Under the pieces are notes generated by a model. It ran no database searches. It had not been told where the DNA came from and saw only the letters and a list, made by a program, of their open reading frames with translations. From positions 2,790,001 through 2,854,000 of the forward strand of contig JADANN010000375.1 in the NCBI GenBank assembly GCA_018806985.1: DNA of 64,000 nt. The letters run 5' to 3'. Of this stretch, positions 1 through 11,339 are shown piece after piece. Both the position numbers and the translations under genes were made by a program. Origin of the DNA: Angiostrongylus vasorum (lineage: Eukaryota > Nematoda > Chromadorea > Rhabditida > Metastrongylidae). The number at the start of each line of letters is the position of its first letter. Positions within the stretch are counted from its first letter, which is position 1.

Positions 1-497
1 ACCGATACTTCACGAAAAAAATTGACAGAGTACACCTACCTCAATTGAAAGAGCCTAGAATCGAAATATCACCTGTCAATAAACTTATCTGTCGTTTATT
101 TTGCCTTTCACTCATATGACCCAATTTGACAAATTATACGGATTCTATCCCTTCTCTCATTCAGTCCGTTTTATCACATCTTCCATCCAAGAAGGCCTTC
201 GAATTTGCATGTGGACTATTTGCTGGTTCACGACCTCGTCTTCTTGCAGATTTACTTGAGCCTTCCCAGATTTCCAGGGCATGCGTATTCCAGCATGCCC
301 AGGTCTTCACCTCAGGTAGTCGTCGGTGTTTTTAATCGGATGGGGCTTTCAGCTGACAAATCTGATAGCAGTTCGTGGAATCGGAGGGAGAAGAGGATTC
401 GTTAGCTCATCGAACAAGCCCTATGCTTGCTCAACCGATGGATAATAGATCTGCTGCAGTGCGCGTGATTTGCCTTGAGAACAAGCAGTTCAAATGG

Positions 498-721
498 AAG
501 GATAAAGCTCTAGGCGTTTATCAATCCGTGATGTATGAGGCCAAGCCTCTGATGTCATTAAGCATCGTAGAAGTGACTGAATGCGTATACGGCCTATTCA
601 ATGACTTTTCGGTGTCCTACTGATTTGTCAAATCAACGCTGCTATCCTTCCAGATCGGGTACGAGTTTTCCGACCCCGAAGAGCCGGTGCGTATTGCAGG
701 CCACCTCTAACTACTGCACTA
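498..721 (-). repeat. SINE family 1, copy with internal deletion
   Basis: The 3' tail (AAGGATAAAGCTCT) and mid-section are present; the A/B-box head is badly decayed. Confidence 0.65.
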
Positions 722-783
722 CCGGCATACTCACCTTCCACTTTCCTCTTTATTTTAATGATTATCACCATATTGTGGCGCCA

Positions 784-1000
784 GGATTTGTTTCGACATG
801 TGGAACTGCGATGCCAGTGTACGTTGTTCACCTCCAGAATAGTCACACATACTTGGAAGCATTCGATTACGGTAATCCGGCCAAGTCACTAAAAGTTTTC
901 TTGCTTATTTGGTTTACATCATAGTCACAAGCAGGCAGATAACCCATCGAGTCACACCTGGATAAGCAGACGGCTAAACCCACAATATCGTGCTCAAGTA
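784..1000. repeat. Duplicated segment, copy A (copy B at about 2470-2690)
   Basis: CGACATGTGGAACTGCGATGC, then GTTGTTCACCTCCAGA, TTGGAAGCATTCGATT and CGAGTCACA, recur in order and spacing at 2486-2690. Translation of a short part is similar (V-V-H-L-Q), but frames do not stay open, so origin is unknown. Confidence 0.6.
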
Positions 1001-2469
1001 GAGACGAGACATGTACGTCATTCATGACGAATCCCATTATATCTACCAGTTATGGGTGGGAATATTCGCTAGACCGTCCAACAAGCGGTCGTCAATGGAA
1101 GGCATCTCCAGCCACTCCGCCTGCTGTGTCATTACCTGTCGTTGTCATTTGAATAAAAACATTGAAAATCAAATGTCTTCAGAAAAAGGAGTGGCGCTAT
1201 GAACCTATGGAACGATGTGTTTTTATCACTAGTTTTAAAACTTTACATTCATTTTCGTCTCATGTTCAATCTAACCTTTCATGCGGTGTTTCACCCGATT
1301 TGATTCGATTCGGCACTCGGCTGATTACGAAGACTTACGCATCGCAAAATGTAACTGCCATGGACACTTCATTAGAATTGTTTTGCTTCTAAAGGACCTG
1401 ACGGCACTGAATCGCCAGCCATAATAAGAACTTGGCCCAATCATGTGTAAAGTTATCAGTGAATCAAAGATCGAATTAGTTGTTTTGGGATATTAGGGGT
1501 CCCGATCTCTTACGCTCTTTTCGTCATTTCTGTTCATCATCTCAATCATAACATACTCAGCATTCCGAGTAGCTTTTGTGGCTACCGATTCAGTGATAAA
1601 TCTGCAACTTATCGTTTCTCTTAATTCTATGAAGTTAGAAGTTGTGGTTTGTCTTCTCATCACTTCAGTGAGAAATCACGCTATGTACATTCTCTGATGC
1701 TATTTGATCCGTAGTTTCTCGTTTTGTCACATTCTACGCTCTTCGTGCACCCATTAAGTGCACGGGGTTGCAAAGGAGAAGAAAAACAGCGTGGTCAACC
1801 GAACAACCCAGATCTTCTTTACAGCGCAAATTCGCTCAACAGCACTCTCACCGGATCACGTTGCCGCCTCTCTTACACTCTCAACAATGTCCGATAACCA
1901 ATCTCGATGGGAGCGCCGCTATTTGTAGAATTAATATGTTCATTCTACAGTGTTGTATTTCGTGCCAACATTCCACCTACTTCATCCATCTCTACAATAT
2001 CGTAGTTTTGTGCTCGTGTAGATATGATTTCAGCTGAACTTACAACACTACAGTTACATCGTGGATGCCACCGTATGCCTCTTTTGGACAATTGTTAGAC
2101 AGGGTCCTTCTTTTCCGAATGTTCTCACTATGTGGATGTCATTCTACCAACTAAGCCACCTTTCATTCTTCTATCTGAGTCACCTAGGTAGAGAAGAAGT
2201 GCGGAATCTCTAAGAAGATGACAATCTAAGAGCAAACCAGTGCCAATAATCACCGGCGCCCTGAGTAGAAATCACTACAATCTATAAATGCTGGAGAATT
2301 CTTATGGTGACGACGTCACCCTAATGCGAGTTTCTTGGCAGTCCAGGAAGAAATCTTTGTCTACCAGTTAGTCGACAAGTCTGCGGAAACGCGCATGACT
2401 ACTGGTGAGCACGAATCATACAAATGCCCAGTACTGTTCGTTTTCCTCTTTCTCTCAAAGATTTCCGCC

Positions 2470-2690
2470 ATAGAATCCTGTCAGGATGTGCATCGATATG
2501 TAGAACTGCAATGCAAAGCGCATGTTGTTCATCTTCAAGATCGTCATTCTTGTTTGGAATCATTTCGATTTCGGTAGAGCAGCTAACTTACTAACCATTC
2601 ATGAATAGGCGAACACTTCTAGTTTTCTAACCCAGTTCGCTCGTATCGTACTGACAAAGCGATAAACACACCCTCCGAGTCACAAGGGGG
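2470..2690. repeat. Duplicated segment, copy B
   Basis: Partner of 784-1000; somewhat shorter. No gene could be assigned to either. Confidence 0.6.
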
Positions 2691-3514
2691 CGATTGGATG
2701 CTTCATCGGAGACGAAGCGCTGAGTCCAGTCTTTTTTCTACCCTGAATGAGTAAATAGCTAAATCAACAAATGATGTACCGTAGAACACAGAAAACATTT
2801 GCGTCATCTGTGATAAAACCCACTAGATTTGTCTATTACTCATCGATTCCAGATGTTTTGAAAGTGGAACAGCATCCTCTCCTAGTACATGTGTATGAAT
2901 GAAAGTTGGAATGGAATTCGGGCATACCACCTTTTCCAGAACATTCCATTCATTCGCCTTTGTTTTTAATCCACTGACTATCCTACAGGTTTTCGATAGC
3001 TTGGAGATGAATTAAGGAATTGGTAAACTCATACAAGATGTTTCGCCCGTTGCCCTAAGGGTCTATGTAATTTCTTTAAATACTATTTTTATTCTATGTA
3101 AAAAAAATGACGTCAACATTAGAATAAGTGATATGTTTGACGATACCATAGCGTCCTACTTGACTTATTGAATTCCCTCTTGTTGAAATGTTTCTTGTTT
3201 GAGATCTGGCCGACGACAACAAAAAACGAAGGAAGAAATAAAGTGATTCCTGAGCTTGAGAGGCCAGGAAATCCGTTTTGATAGAATAGTTAGGGTTTGT
3301 TGGCAGGGATATTTATATCCCGGTGAATTTTTAATTGGTCTCATAAGGTTTTCCGTGAGTTTATCCATATATGTTTAATAGTGAACGCATGAATGAGTTC
3401 TGGTCACGTATGACCCACATGTGACTCAAATTATCGTGATTACCTTAACACGTACAAAACTGGGTCAATTCCTTTGTGACCACTGTTTGGGACTACTCCA
3501 AATTTATCGCCACA

Positions 3515-3694
3515 TGCGTCTTGTACTGAAAAATCCGTCCTAAAGCAAGGTTTTTGTAAAATATTGGTTCCAGAGGATAGCCTTTGACAGGATATGCCCC
3601 GCTGTGCGTCTTGTACTGAAAAATCCGTCCTAAAGCAAGGTTTTTGTAAAATACTGGTTCCAGAGGATAGCCTTTGACAGGATATGCCCCGCTG
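3515..3694. repeat. 90-bp tandem duplication
   Basis: Two units of 90 bp (3515-3604 and 3605-3694) differ at a single base (ATTGG versus ACTGG). Located about 290 bp upstream of the cystatin start codon. Confidence 0.95.
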
Positions 3695-3981
3695 AACATC
3701 TATGTTGTTTAAATTATCAATAGAATATAAACAATGCGCTCAATATACAATTTTCGATGAAGTAAACTGTGGAGAAGAATACTCTTTGAAATCAATACAC
3801 GCGGTCAGTGTGAGTCAAGTGACTTGTGTACATTTCAAGGTGGAGTGTTTACTCGTTTAAGGTTGGAATCAAATAAAAGCACCGCTCGCTTTGCACCGAT
3901 GAGTCACCGTCGACTCATTTTCGGCTTATTTTCCGCCAAAGCACCGATCGATATTCTTATTGGGGCGTGTTTTAGCAGAAT

Positions 3982-6389
3982 ATGCCGTCAACACTCTTTG
4001 CACTCGCCGCGCTTTTTGCCGTGGCGTTCGTCACAGCCAACACAGGAATGGTCGGCGGTCCGACTCAACAGGATGCCAGCGATCCCGAATACATGGTATG
4101 TTAAGGTTTTCCCTGACGTCTGTTTAATCTTCCTAGTGTTTCTAGAAGTTTTGGAAATGAACCTTAGTGTCTTTAACTGCATGGGACACCTGACGCGAGT
4201 TCAACGATCTAGGGTTACTTACTGTAGAGACAAAAAAGGTGGTCTCTGATTTATAGATGTGATTTGAAAACACATGACTTTATAGATCTTGAAAGCGTTT
4301 AAGATGAACAAATGACGTCATAACGTCTTTTTGTATTGCGTTTTCCGTAAATAAGTAAATATGTGCAACGTTTTTCTTGTATCTTCTAACATTTTTTCAA
4401 TGAATTTACGGAAAACTGCAGAAAATTTTGTTTATGTTTTCCAGGAACGAGCTTGGAAGGCTGCCAAAGGTATTAACGATGACGCATCGAACGCAGGGCC
4501 ATATCATATGATGCCCATAAAGGTGAGTAACCATCAGCTAGCCAGATCCTTTAGATTCTGTCTTTTTCGTACTGCTGGTATCAGTAAACAATGGAAGAGA
4601 GAGTGTTTATTTGTTGCTGGTTGTTTTCGGAATTGTAGTAGTAGTACGGCTCGGCACACGTCCGTTGTTTAAGACAATGATTAAAATGGCTCCGGCAAGC
4701 ATAGCGGTCCAGAGTAACCAAAATGCTGTGAGAATGGAGGCTCTGAAACTTGTAATGCTATTATCCTGGGTTTTCTGTGCTTTGGTTTTAGTTTGGTACA
4801 ACGTTGACATACCTGCAGGCTTTCCAGAACGTAGTTTGTTTAGCTAGTTCTAATTGCTCCGCAGTTAGTCCTATGTGAGATTTTAAATTCAGTTCTCCAT
4901 GCTAGAAAATACAGTTTGAAGTGATGAACGGTTTTTCATTAGGGATATCCATGAATAAGAAAAAGTATAGAAGAATAAAGGCTATCTGCGTTGATCAATG
5001 TCTTAGTGGTGCGCCATGCATTCGACTTCATTCGTAGCAGCATAGAGGTGACTGAAGCCATATTTGGCCTATACAATGACTCGCGGCTGTCTACCGATAT
5101 ATCGAGCCAGTGCTGGTATCCTCCCCTCCCAGACAAGTCTGGTACCAGTTTGCAGAACCCCGAGGGAGAGAAGGCTTGGTGGGCCAGGAAAGCGGGAGTC
5201 GATCCCAATGTGTATTGCAGGGCGCCTCCGACCACTGCGCCACACGCGGCTCTATCCATGGATAAAGCTATAACAGTGTCCGTTATCTTAATTTAAAGGC
5301 TGTTGTCATTGGAATTATTGGGGAAACATCCCATTACTTTGTACGAAGTCAAAGTACCTTCTTATTTTCGCCACTTGTCGGTTTTCTATCTAGCTCCGCT
5401 ATCGAGAATTTGCCTAACATCGTTGATTTCGGAAGAGAACTAGGCGGAGAAGACATTATAACACAGTAGGGCGGATACCATTCACAAATAGACATTAGAA
5501 ATCATCCAGATTTAAAATAGAATCTAAGGTTACATAAACAACTTTCGTGGGAAGTCTTAAGGTCACGTTTTTGAAAAGAATGTTTCAAGTAGTTGTCCTT
5601 TTTCCTTAAAAACCAATAAATTGAGACAATAGCAGAACTGGCCGTGACAAGGTAGTGCATGATACCTCGTTGTACACTGATAAGACTAGATGACAGGAGG
5701 CACACTGATACAAGAAGATGTCGACCTTTTGATGGAATTTTCTAGATAGATTAGTAAAAGTAAATAAGTAACTCGCCTGGATAAGGTACTTCATTTCGTT
5801 CAGGTTTTGAAAGCTACGAGTCAAGTAGTTGCCGGTGTCAAGTACATCTTCGAAGTGCTTTATGGTGAATCGACTTGCAAGAAAGGAGTGAGTATATTCT
5901 TGTTTCAAATTTGGTATTAAGCAGGAGTAGTTATTTCACTAATCATTTAGGCAAAATGTAGGGTTTTCATTTAAAAAGTGCGAAGTGGTGGGTATCTATT
6001 TATCTATTTATCTAATATATCTATTTATTTATAGATTATGGGATGGATATCTGGCTGTTGTTTTTATTATCTTTATAAACATATCTGTTTGTTTATTTAT
6101 TTACTTATTTGTTTACTTATTTATTTAGGACTTCTTGGCGGCCGACCTGAATGCTACGAATTGCCAACTGAAATCGGGTGGAAGACGTGCTGTAGGTTTT
6201 GTTTTCAAAGAGTGCTTTTCTTTTAGCAACGTTTAAGAAAGAAACCTTTTTCCTTCCGAGGTAGTGACTCTGTTCCTTAGCATGCTAATTTAGCTTTACG
6301 AAGTTGAACTCTGGGAGAAGCCATGGGAAAACTTTGAACAATTCAACGTGAAAAAGCTCAGAAATGTTGCTGCAGATGAGGAGCTGTAA
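3982..6389 (+). CDS. Secreted type-2 cystatin (cysteine protease inhibitor), 5 exons, 144 aa
   Basis: Exons 3982-4095, 4445-4522, 5804-5887, 6129-6191 and 6294-6389 join in phase 0 throughout, with GT/AG borders. Residues 1-20 form a hydrophobic signal peptide. The first inhibitory loop is QVVAG at residues 71-75 and the second hairpin is KPW at 122-124, the two papain-binding elements of the family; a Gly-Gly pair near the mature N terminus could be the third. Two cysteines (89 and 104) could form one disulfide, and N100-A-T is a glycosylation sequon. Ser-Asn at 53-54 aligns with the legumain-binding region of cystatins, but the following Asp is replaced by Ala. Length is typical. A trans-splice-like acceptor (GTGTTTTAG) ends 6 bases before the ATG. 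Nematode cystatins of this type inhibit cathepsins and can modulate the host immune response; the latter role here is inference. Intron 2 holds an opposite-strand gene and intron 3 has a TATT-rich tract. Confidence 0.93.
4607..5420 (-). CDS. 4F2hc/SLC3A2-like truncated membrane protein, copy 1, 3 exons, 95 aa
   Basis: Minus-strand exons 5420-5358, 4901-4813 and 4742-4607 (63, 89 and 136 nt) join with GT/AG borders in phases 0 and 2. The protein has a polar N terminus, a G-L-T-x-E-Q-L-E-L segment (exon 2), a Phe-Trp-Lys spacer, and one membrane helix with the F-W-L-x-W-x-x-M-L-A-G-A pattern. That order and spacing match the cytoplasmic tail and transmembrane helix of the SLC3A2/4F2hc heavy chain (nematode ATGP). 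The family continues into a large glycosidase-like ectodomain; this gene stops about 20 residues after the helix, in a Thr-rich tail. The whole gene lies inside cystatin intron 2 on the other strand, and its intron 1 contains a SINE. A near-equal second copy supports it as a real coding gene. The start is the first conserved Met; an upstream exon cannot be excluded. It could be a decoy or minimal chaperone subunit (inference). Confidence 0.72.
4973..5252 (-). repeat. SINE family 1, full-length, in intron 1 of nested gene copy 1
   Basis: Family 1 is a tRNA-derived element of about 285 bp: a Pol III A-box-like TGGCGCAGTGG, a B-box-like GGATCGATCC about 35 bases later, a body with GGTACCAGACTTGTCTGGGA, and a tail GATTGATCAACGCCGAGAGC. 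This copy runs on the minus strand and is nearly complete. Confidence 0.85.
5996..6128 (+). repeat. TATTTAT/TTAC simple repeat in cystatin intron 3
   Basis: Imperfect tetranucleotide array (TATC and TTAT units) running right up to the exon-4 acceptor, where it doubles as the T-rich tract. Confidence 0.85.
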
Positions 6390-7199
6390 ACAGTTATCCG
6401 CTTCGTCATGTCTTTGATGCTGTGCATTTCGTATTAACTGTAATCCTTTGTATTACACGTATTACAACCTCACATATTATGTACTAAATGAATATCAAAG
6501 CAAGTTTCACTTGAATGAACGTTTCATTAGGCTGGTGGCTTTCTGAAAACGCTAACGCTGATTTGCTTCTTCGCTTATCTGCTTTTTTAAAGTCGGGTTC
6601 ATTGGAAATCCTTTCAAATTTCGGTTCCCACACATTCCGTTTTTATCGCGCTCTGGCATACATGTTGGCCGGCGCCCCAGAAAAGGTCTAATTCAAGCAC
6701 GATTGCAGTGAGCATCGAAATTAATACATATGGTCCATAGAGTCCGCCGGCGTACATATCGAAATCAACTCAGATGGTGGCAAAACGATTAAGCAGCATT
6801 GTTGGTAACAGAATGTAGTTGCATAGGTGTCACTGACATTTCATTTCTTAAAAAGCGCGTTCTATTTTCTGGTGATGCCTCGACAGAACAAGGGCTTGCC
6901 TCGTAAAGCTATCGAGAATCTTGTGGGTTGGCTAAAGATGGACTAACGGTAATCAGGGGACAAGGGTGGCAAGCAAAGGGGCACGTAAAAGGTTCTTTCA
7001 TCGCGTCGTCTTTTTTGGAGATTGTAGTTCAAGGACATCGAACAGTACAGTAAAACCTGGAGGACAAGCGCTTTTGATGCGTGAGACCAGTTCACGGCAA
7101 TGTGAAAATCGTTGACATTTCGGTTTAGATCTGATCAGGTTTCTGATCACTGAGATTATAATTCTTTCTACTTCTGTTTAGCAAACACAAAACGAAAAA

Positions 7200-7990
7200 A
7201 CAAACGCCAGCTTGTACGTAAACAAAGAAGCAAAATAACACCTCTTTTTTCTAAACAAGAAAGAATTATTCAATCAATGCCGAGGTTAATAGAAAGTCGG
7301 ACGCGGGAGTTACTGCAAGATGTACCAGCGAGATACATCCGACTTGCAAAAGAAGCACTGTTACTAAGACATAAGACCGTCTTGGCTCGACAGGCGATAC
7401 ACTTTCTCCGCCGCTGCCTAAAACACCAAGTCGTTCCGAAATTCATGAAACGGAAACGACTGCACGAAATATGTGGACTGCCAGAGGATATCCACCGAGT
7501 ACTGGACATCGAATTGCGACTACTACGCACCTGTCTACGAAGCAAACAAAATCAGATGTTCGCCAAGTGGAAGAAGTGCGAGTAGAAGGGAAACTATTGT
7601 GTTCAGTATTTGGAGGACCGCCTCTGGAGAAGAATAGTGGGTGGGCCAGTATTAATTTGCAACTGTATTAGATCTAATGCTAAAGTAACTTTGCAGAGAT
7701 TATTCGAAGACCTTTTTTCAGTAAATCGCATAACACAGCTTCAAGAGCATACAGAAACACCGCCGACGAACATTAAACGAGTCACAACAGGATAAATAAT
7801 GTGCAAAGAAATTCAAGGCTAACCGTGTTAGGAGGCACGACTCTCCCTGACGATGCGCGCTCGTTATTAGAATCGGGCCAAGTTTCTCACCATCTGAACC
7901 CATTTCTAAGGTAACCTTGCGTAGGGTCGCATGTAGTTTGCATGAACTTCAAGATAGACTCCGCAAAAAGGTAGGGATGAAGCGCTAAAT
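7200..7990 (+). mobile_element. Penelope-like retroelement, decayed 5' coding region
   Basis: Frame from 7277 encodes a basic helical segment (A-R-Q-A-I-H-F-L-R-R-C-L-K then C-G-L-P-E-D), typical of the region upstream of the RT domain in Penelope-like elements. It is broken by a TAG at 7583, stays open to 7795 in the same frame, then shifts frame into S-R-L-T-V-L-G-G-T-T-L-P-D-D, a block of the L-x-G-x-x-L-x-x-x-x-x-x-L-L-x-x-G-P-x-F type, with another one-base shift near 7882. No RT core follows. Assignment rests on pattern recognition only. Confidence 0.5.
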
Positions 7991-8052
7991 AGGCGCGAAC
8001 AACGACAATTAGGGAAACTAACAGTACCACCGTTTCCTCAACCGTAAAGACT

Positions 8053-8210
8053 CGGGGTGGCCTAACTAGCCAGTGCGACTATCCTCCCAGACAAGTCTGG
8101 TACCAATTTGCAGACCCCGAAGGGATGAAAAGCTTGCTTGGCCATGGGCGCGAGGATCGATTCCACGTGTGTGTTGCAGGACGCCTCCAACCACTGCGCC
8201 ACACGCGCCC
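8053..8210 (-). repeat. SINE family 1, head half only
   Basis: A and B boxes plus the CAGACAAGTCTGGTACC body are present; the distal tail is missing. Confidence 0.8.
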
Positions 8211-8526
8211 TTGAATGTGTTGATATAACGATTAGTTTGAAAGGTCTATTATATAGTTACAACCCTCCAATGTTTGAGAAGCTGTGAGTGAGAGCCAAGA
8301 AATGGAAGTTGCAGCTCCCAGAACCAACTTTGTATCGCAGTGTTAAGGTATTGCCATTGTTTTTCGAATCAGGCTTATGTTCTAGGTTTTGAAATTATCT
8401 CATCATCATACTGATTGCATGTGAATGCGACTGATAATTGATAATGAACATTCGTTATTTTGTGGAGAATGTGGAGTGTGTTATATCTTCATAAGTTTTA
8501 TTTAATTCCTATTTTTTCTTCAATGG

Positions 8527-9015
8527 CAGGGTACTATATGAAATACAATCACGAAGATGCTGAGATATGAGCAAAACTCGGGACCTCAAGGGAGCTTCTA
8601 AACAACGATTACCCTTACCGAGTTGTCGAGTACTACATGCCACACCGACTGAGGCCCCTTTATTTGTGTTTTTGTCAGCCGTTTTTCTCTGTCAGTGATT
8701 CCAGCTGTCGCCCATCAACGAGAATGATCTGAGAAGCACAAATCGCCATTAAACCGAATTGCTTCCCACTGCAACTTCAAGTTGACAGGACTCCGTGCCT
8801 ATTTGTACTTCCCAGATGATTCCAAGTGCGGGTGATTGTTGGTAGAACCAATAGAGTAAAAACATGGCTGAGAGAAAGGCAAAGCAAGGGCCTCATTTGG
8901 TGTGATGGATAACAGGTGAGCCGCCGGGTAAGGGTAATCGCGCAGGTTCACTTGAGATTTTGAGTTTTATTCATATCTCCGCACCCTCTTAGCGGTATTT
9001 CACATTGTCATATCG
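8527..9015. repeat. SINE family 2, inverted pair
   Basis: Family 2 has an A-box-like TGGTGTGGTGGTTAACGCG and B-box-like GTTCGATCCCCAC, then a tail AGTTTTGCAAATATCTCAGCA and GGTTGTATTTCAC. Here a left copy (minus, 8527-8690) and a right copy (plus, 8858-9015) face each other around a unique spacer. Confidence 0.7.
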
Positions 9016-9271
9016 TCCTTCTGCATTGAATTCCAACATTGTAAGGACGTGTGCTTTCTGTTAAACTAATAGATATTTTGGAAGATTTTTTATATTTTTT
9101 AGAAAATTATCGTTTTTATTCCAAAGGTCGACTTTGTATTAACATCGGGGTTGATCGGAGGATTCGCCGTTTTTTTCTTCCCTTGTGGAAAGCACACCCG
9201 AGGTTGCTACTATATCCTTTGTTCGCCAATGCTGACCTTTCGCTTGATTTTGCCCTCTTTGGATCCTATAA

Positions 9272-9560
9272 AGATCAAGTTGAATAGAGTCTAGTCATCA
9301 AAATACCTCCATAACTACAATAGAAAAATCACGAAACCTGGATTTCAGTGGCATTGGAAACAAATTAGCTTCTTCTCACACTCACCGCTGTCTAGGAGAT
9401 CTCTACACTCTTACCTTTCTTTCACTCACAGAAAGCAGTGAGTGCACGAGGAAGCTGTTTGATTTTCAATGCGATTGAAATTTAGATTTCGTGACTTTTT
9501 GTTATTGTTATGGAGGTATTTGGCAGACTAGAATGCAGTCAAGTTGACCTTTCCAGGCTC
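9272..9560. mobile_element. Fold-back (MITE-like) element
   Basis: Two inverted arms of roughly 95-120 bp begin with AAATACCTCCATAAC at 9300 and end with its complement GTTATGGAGGTATTT at about 9506-9521. Inner matches include TCACGAAA/TTTCGTGA and the GCATTG and AGCTTC blocks. A non-coding palindromic transposon-like structure; similarity of the arms extends weakly outward to TCAAGTTGA on both sides. Confidence 0.7.
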
Positions 9561-9595
9561 TGAGGAAGCCGAAATCCATCGAAACGTCAGCATTT
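9545..9595 (+). repeat. Penelope-type 3' motif, copy
   Basis: Contains CTCTGAGGAAGCC and then CGAAACGTCAGC, the same spacing as at 56337, with a one-base shift in the centre. Confidence 0.45.
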
Positions 9596-9869
9596 GCGAA
9601 TGAAGAGTACCTCGCAGTACAACCTCGTAGATGTTTGCCAAGAAAACAATGAATTTTCGCTTTTATACCCGATGAATTTACAGGAAAGTGCAGAAAATGC
9701 GGAAAGTGCTTCTACGTTTTGCAGAAACGAGAATAGAAAGCTGTCAACGAGATCAATGGGGATGGATCAAACGAAAGATACCTATAGAAGTGAGTTACCA
9801 ACAATCAGACTCCTTAAAGTCCATCTTGCTTGTTCTGCCACTATCAGTAGATAATGAAAACAAAAATAT

Positions 9870-10369
9870 TTATTTGCTTGTAGCTGCATTCGAAATTGTA
9901 GCAGCGGTAGTGCTTGGCATATCTCTGTGGATTAAGACAATGAATACAATGGCGCCTAAAACCGTAGCAATCGAGAACAACCAAAATACTGAGAGTACGC
10001 ATGCTCTGAAAGTTCTAATGTTATTCTGGGTTTTCTGTACTTTGCTTTTCCTTTGCTATAACGCTGGCTTACCTCAAGACTTTACTGGATGTGCTTTCTT
10101 TAGCCAGTTCGAATTGCTCCGTGGTTAGTCCGATGAGTGGTTCAAAATCCAGCTCTCCATGCTAGAAAATATGTGTTAGTGGTGAACAGATTGTCATTAC
10201 AGATGTACATGAGTAAAGCGATAAAAATGTCCTTTATCTCAATATAACGGCAATTGGAATTAGTTGGCGAGACATTGTAATACCTTGTATAAAACCAAAG
10301 TACCTTTCTGTTTTCGCAGCTTGTCGATTTTCGGTCCATCTCCGTTGTTGACCCTTTCTGGGACATCAT
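9870..10369 (-). CDS. 4F2hc/SLC3A2-like truncated membrane protein, copy 2, 3 exons, 96 aa
   Basis: Exons 10369-10304, 10161-10073 and 10005-9870 (66, 89 and 136 nt) have the same intron phases and, apart from one extra initial Met codon, the same lengths as copy 1. Hand alignment gives about 47 identities in 95 positions without gaps, strongest in the H-G-E-L and I-G-L-T motifs of exon 2 and in the F-W-L plus G-A-I helix of exon 3. Both copies end with Thr-rich tails at the identical position. The two Trp residues flanking the helix in copy 1 are replaced by Ser here. Intron 1 is short and lacks the SINE found in copy 1. It sits between relics of a decayed cystatin copy, so the nested arrangement predates the duplication. 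Expression is not known. Confidence 0.7.
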
Positions 10370-10477
10370 CGATTTCGGAACAAACTGCGCTAACTAGGCG
10401 AAGAAGACAAATTGTGATAACCACAAAATATACTCACATTTATCTTAAGCACAAGGAATATTCCAATACAACCTCAA

Positions 10478-10665
10478 TGATGCTGTGGTATTTGAAAACT
10501 TAGACCCCAGGTCAGATTCGTGCCCATGGTTTTCTTTTCCTATGGCCCACGTGTTACCCACCACACCACTGAGGTCTTTGCCTTCCTTTCTCTAGCCTGG
10601 AGTATAAGTTTGGAAATATCTCAGCGTCATTGTGGTTATATTGCACATAATGCCCTGCCTTAAAA
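10478..10665. repeat. SINE family 2, collapsed inverted pair
   Basis: A minus-strand copy (to about 10590) is followed directly by a plus-strand tail (AATATCTCAGCGTCATTGTGG). Confidence 0.65.
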
Positions 10666-11339
10666 AACAATAGGCAATAAATAAAGAATTGAATATTCCA
10701 ATAATTAAGAGGACTCGTCAACTTCTACGACTATCCTGCAGTTTGTTCGGTTGCGTTTGTGCAATAAGGCGGGTAACATTCACAAGCAGTAATTAATATC
10801 CTGGTTGAAAGTAGAATTAAATGTTACGCAAGGGAGCTTTGTTAGCGGTTTCCGTCTCTTTCTTAAGGAATCTTTGACATGGTGGCCTATTACTGCGTAG
10901 AAATGGGTAAGTGAAAAAGTCAAATGTCAGTAGAACTGTTTATGGTAAGAGAGTGCCTCATGGTTTGTTGCCTACTGATAACGACACAGAAAGATATCGA
11001 CTTAGGGAATTTACCAGAAGAAATTTATTTGTTCTGGTTCTGATAGTTCGGACTGAAGTCACTGGTGGTTGCTTTATCGTGGATCCAATTGCTTGAAGTG
11101 ATGAGCACCTTCTTTTTTAGTGCTATAGGACTTTAGCAATGATGGGTACAATAGTTATTTATTGTTGGATGATTGTGTGGTGTTAGTCTAACCCATATTT
11201 CGTTTCTGTCGCTATATTTTCTTCGGCTCAGTTGCACAAACGACTGGACATCTATGAACTGCGAACTGAAATCGGTCGGAAAACGCACTTTAGGTTGTTG
11301 TCAAAACAGTTATTGTTTTTCGTTAGCGTGCTATACTCG

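Larger units (their letters stand above)
1..3514. other. Non-genic region, repeat-derived
   Basis: Apart from one SINE relic and the duplicated 784/2470 segments I see no exon chain. Short open frames lack splice context and family similarity. Confidence 0.6.

Noticed and set aside
3515..3694. CRISPR-like direct repeat
   Set aside because: Only two contiguous 90-bp units without spacers, in a nematode nuclear genome.
3824..4249. 141-aa open frame covering the cystatin first exon
   Set aside because: It is in a different frame from the signal peptide and crosses the exon-1 donor; the spliced cystatin explains the region.
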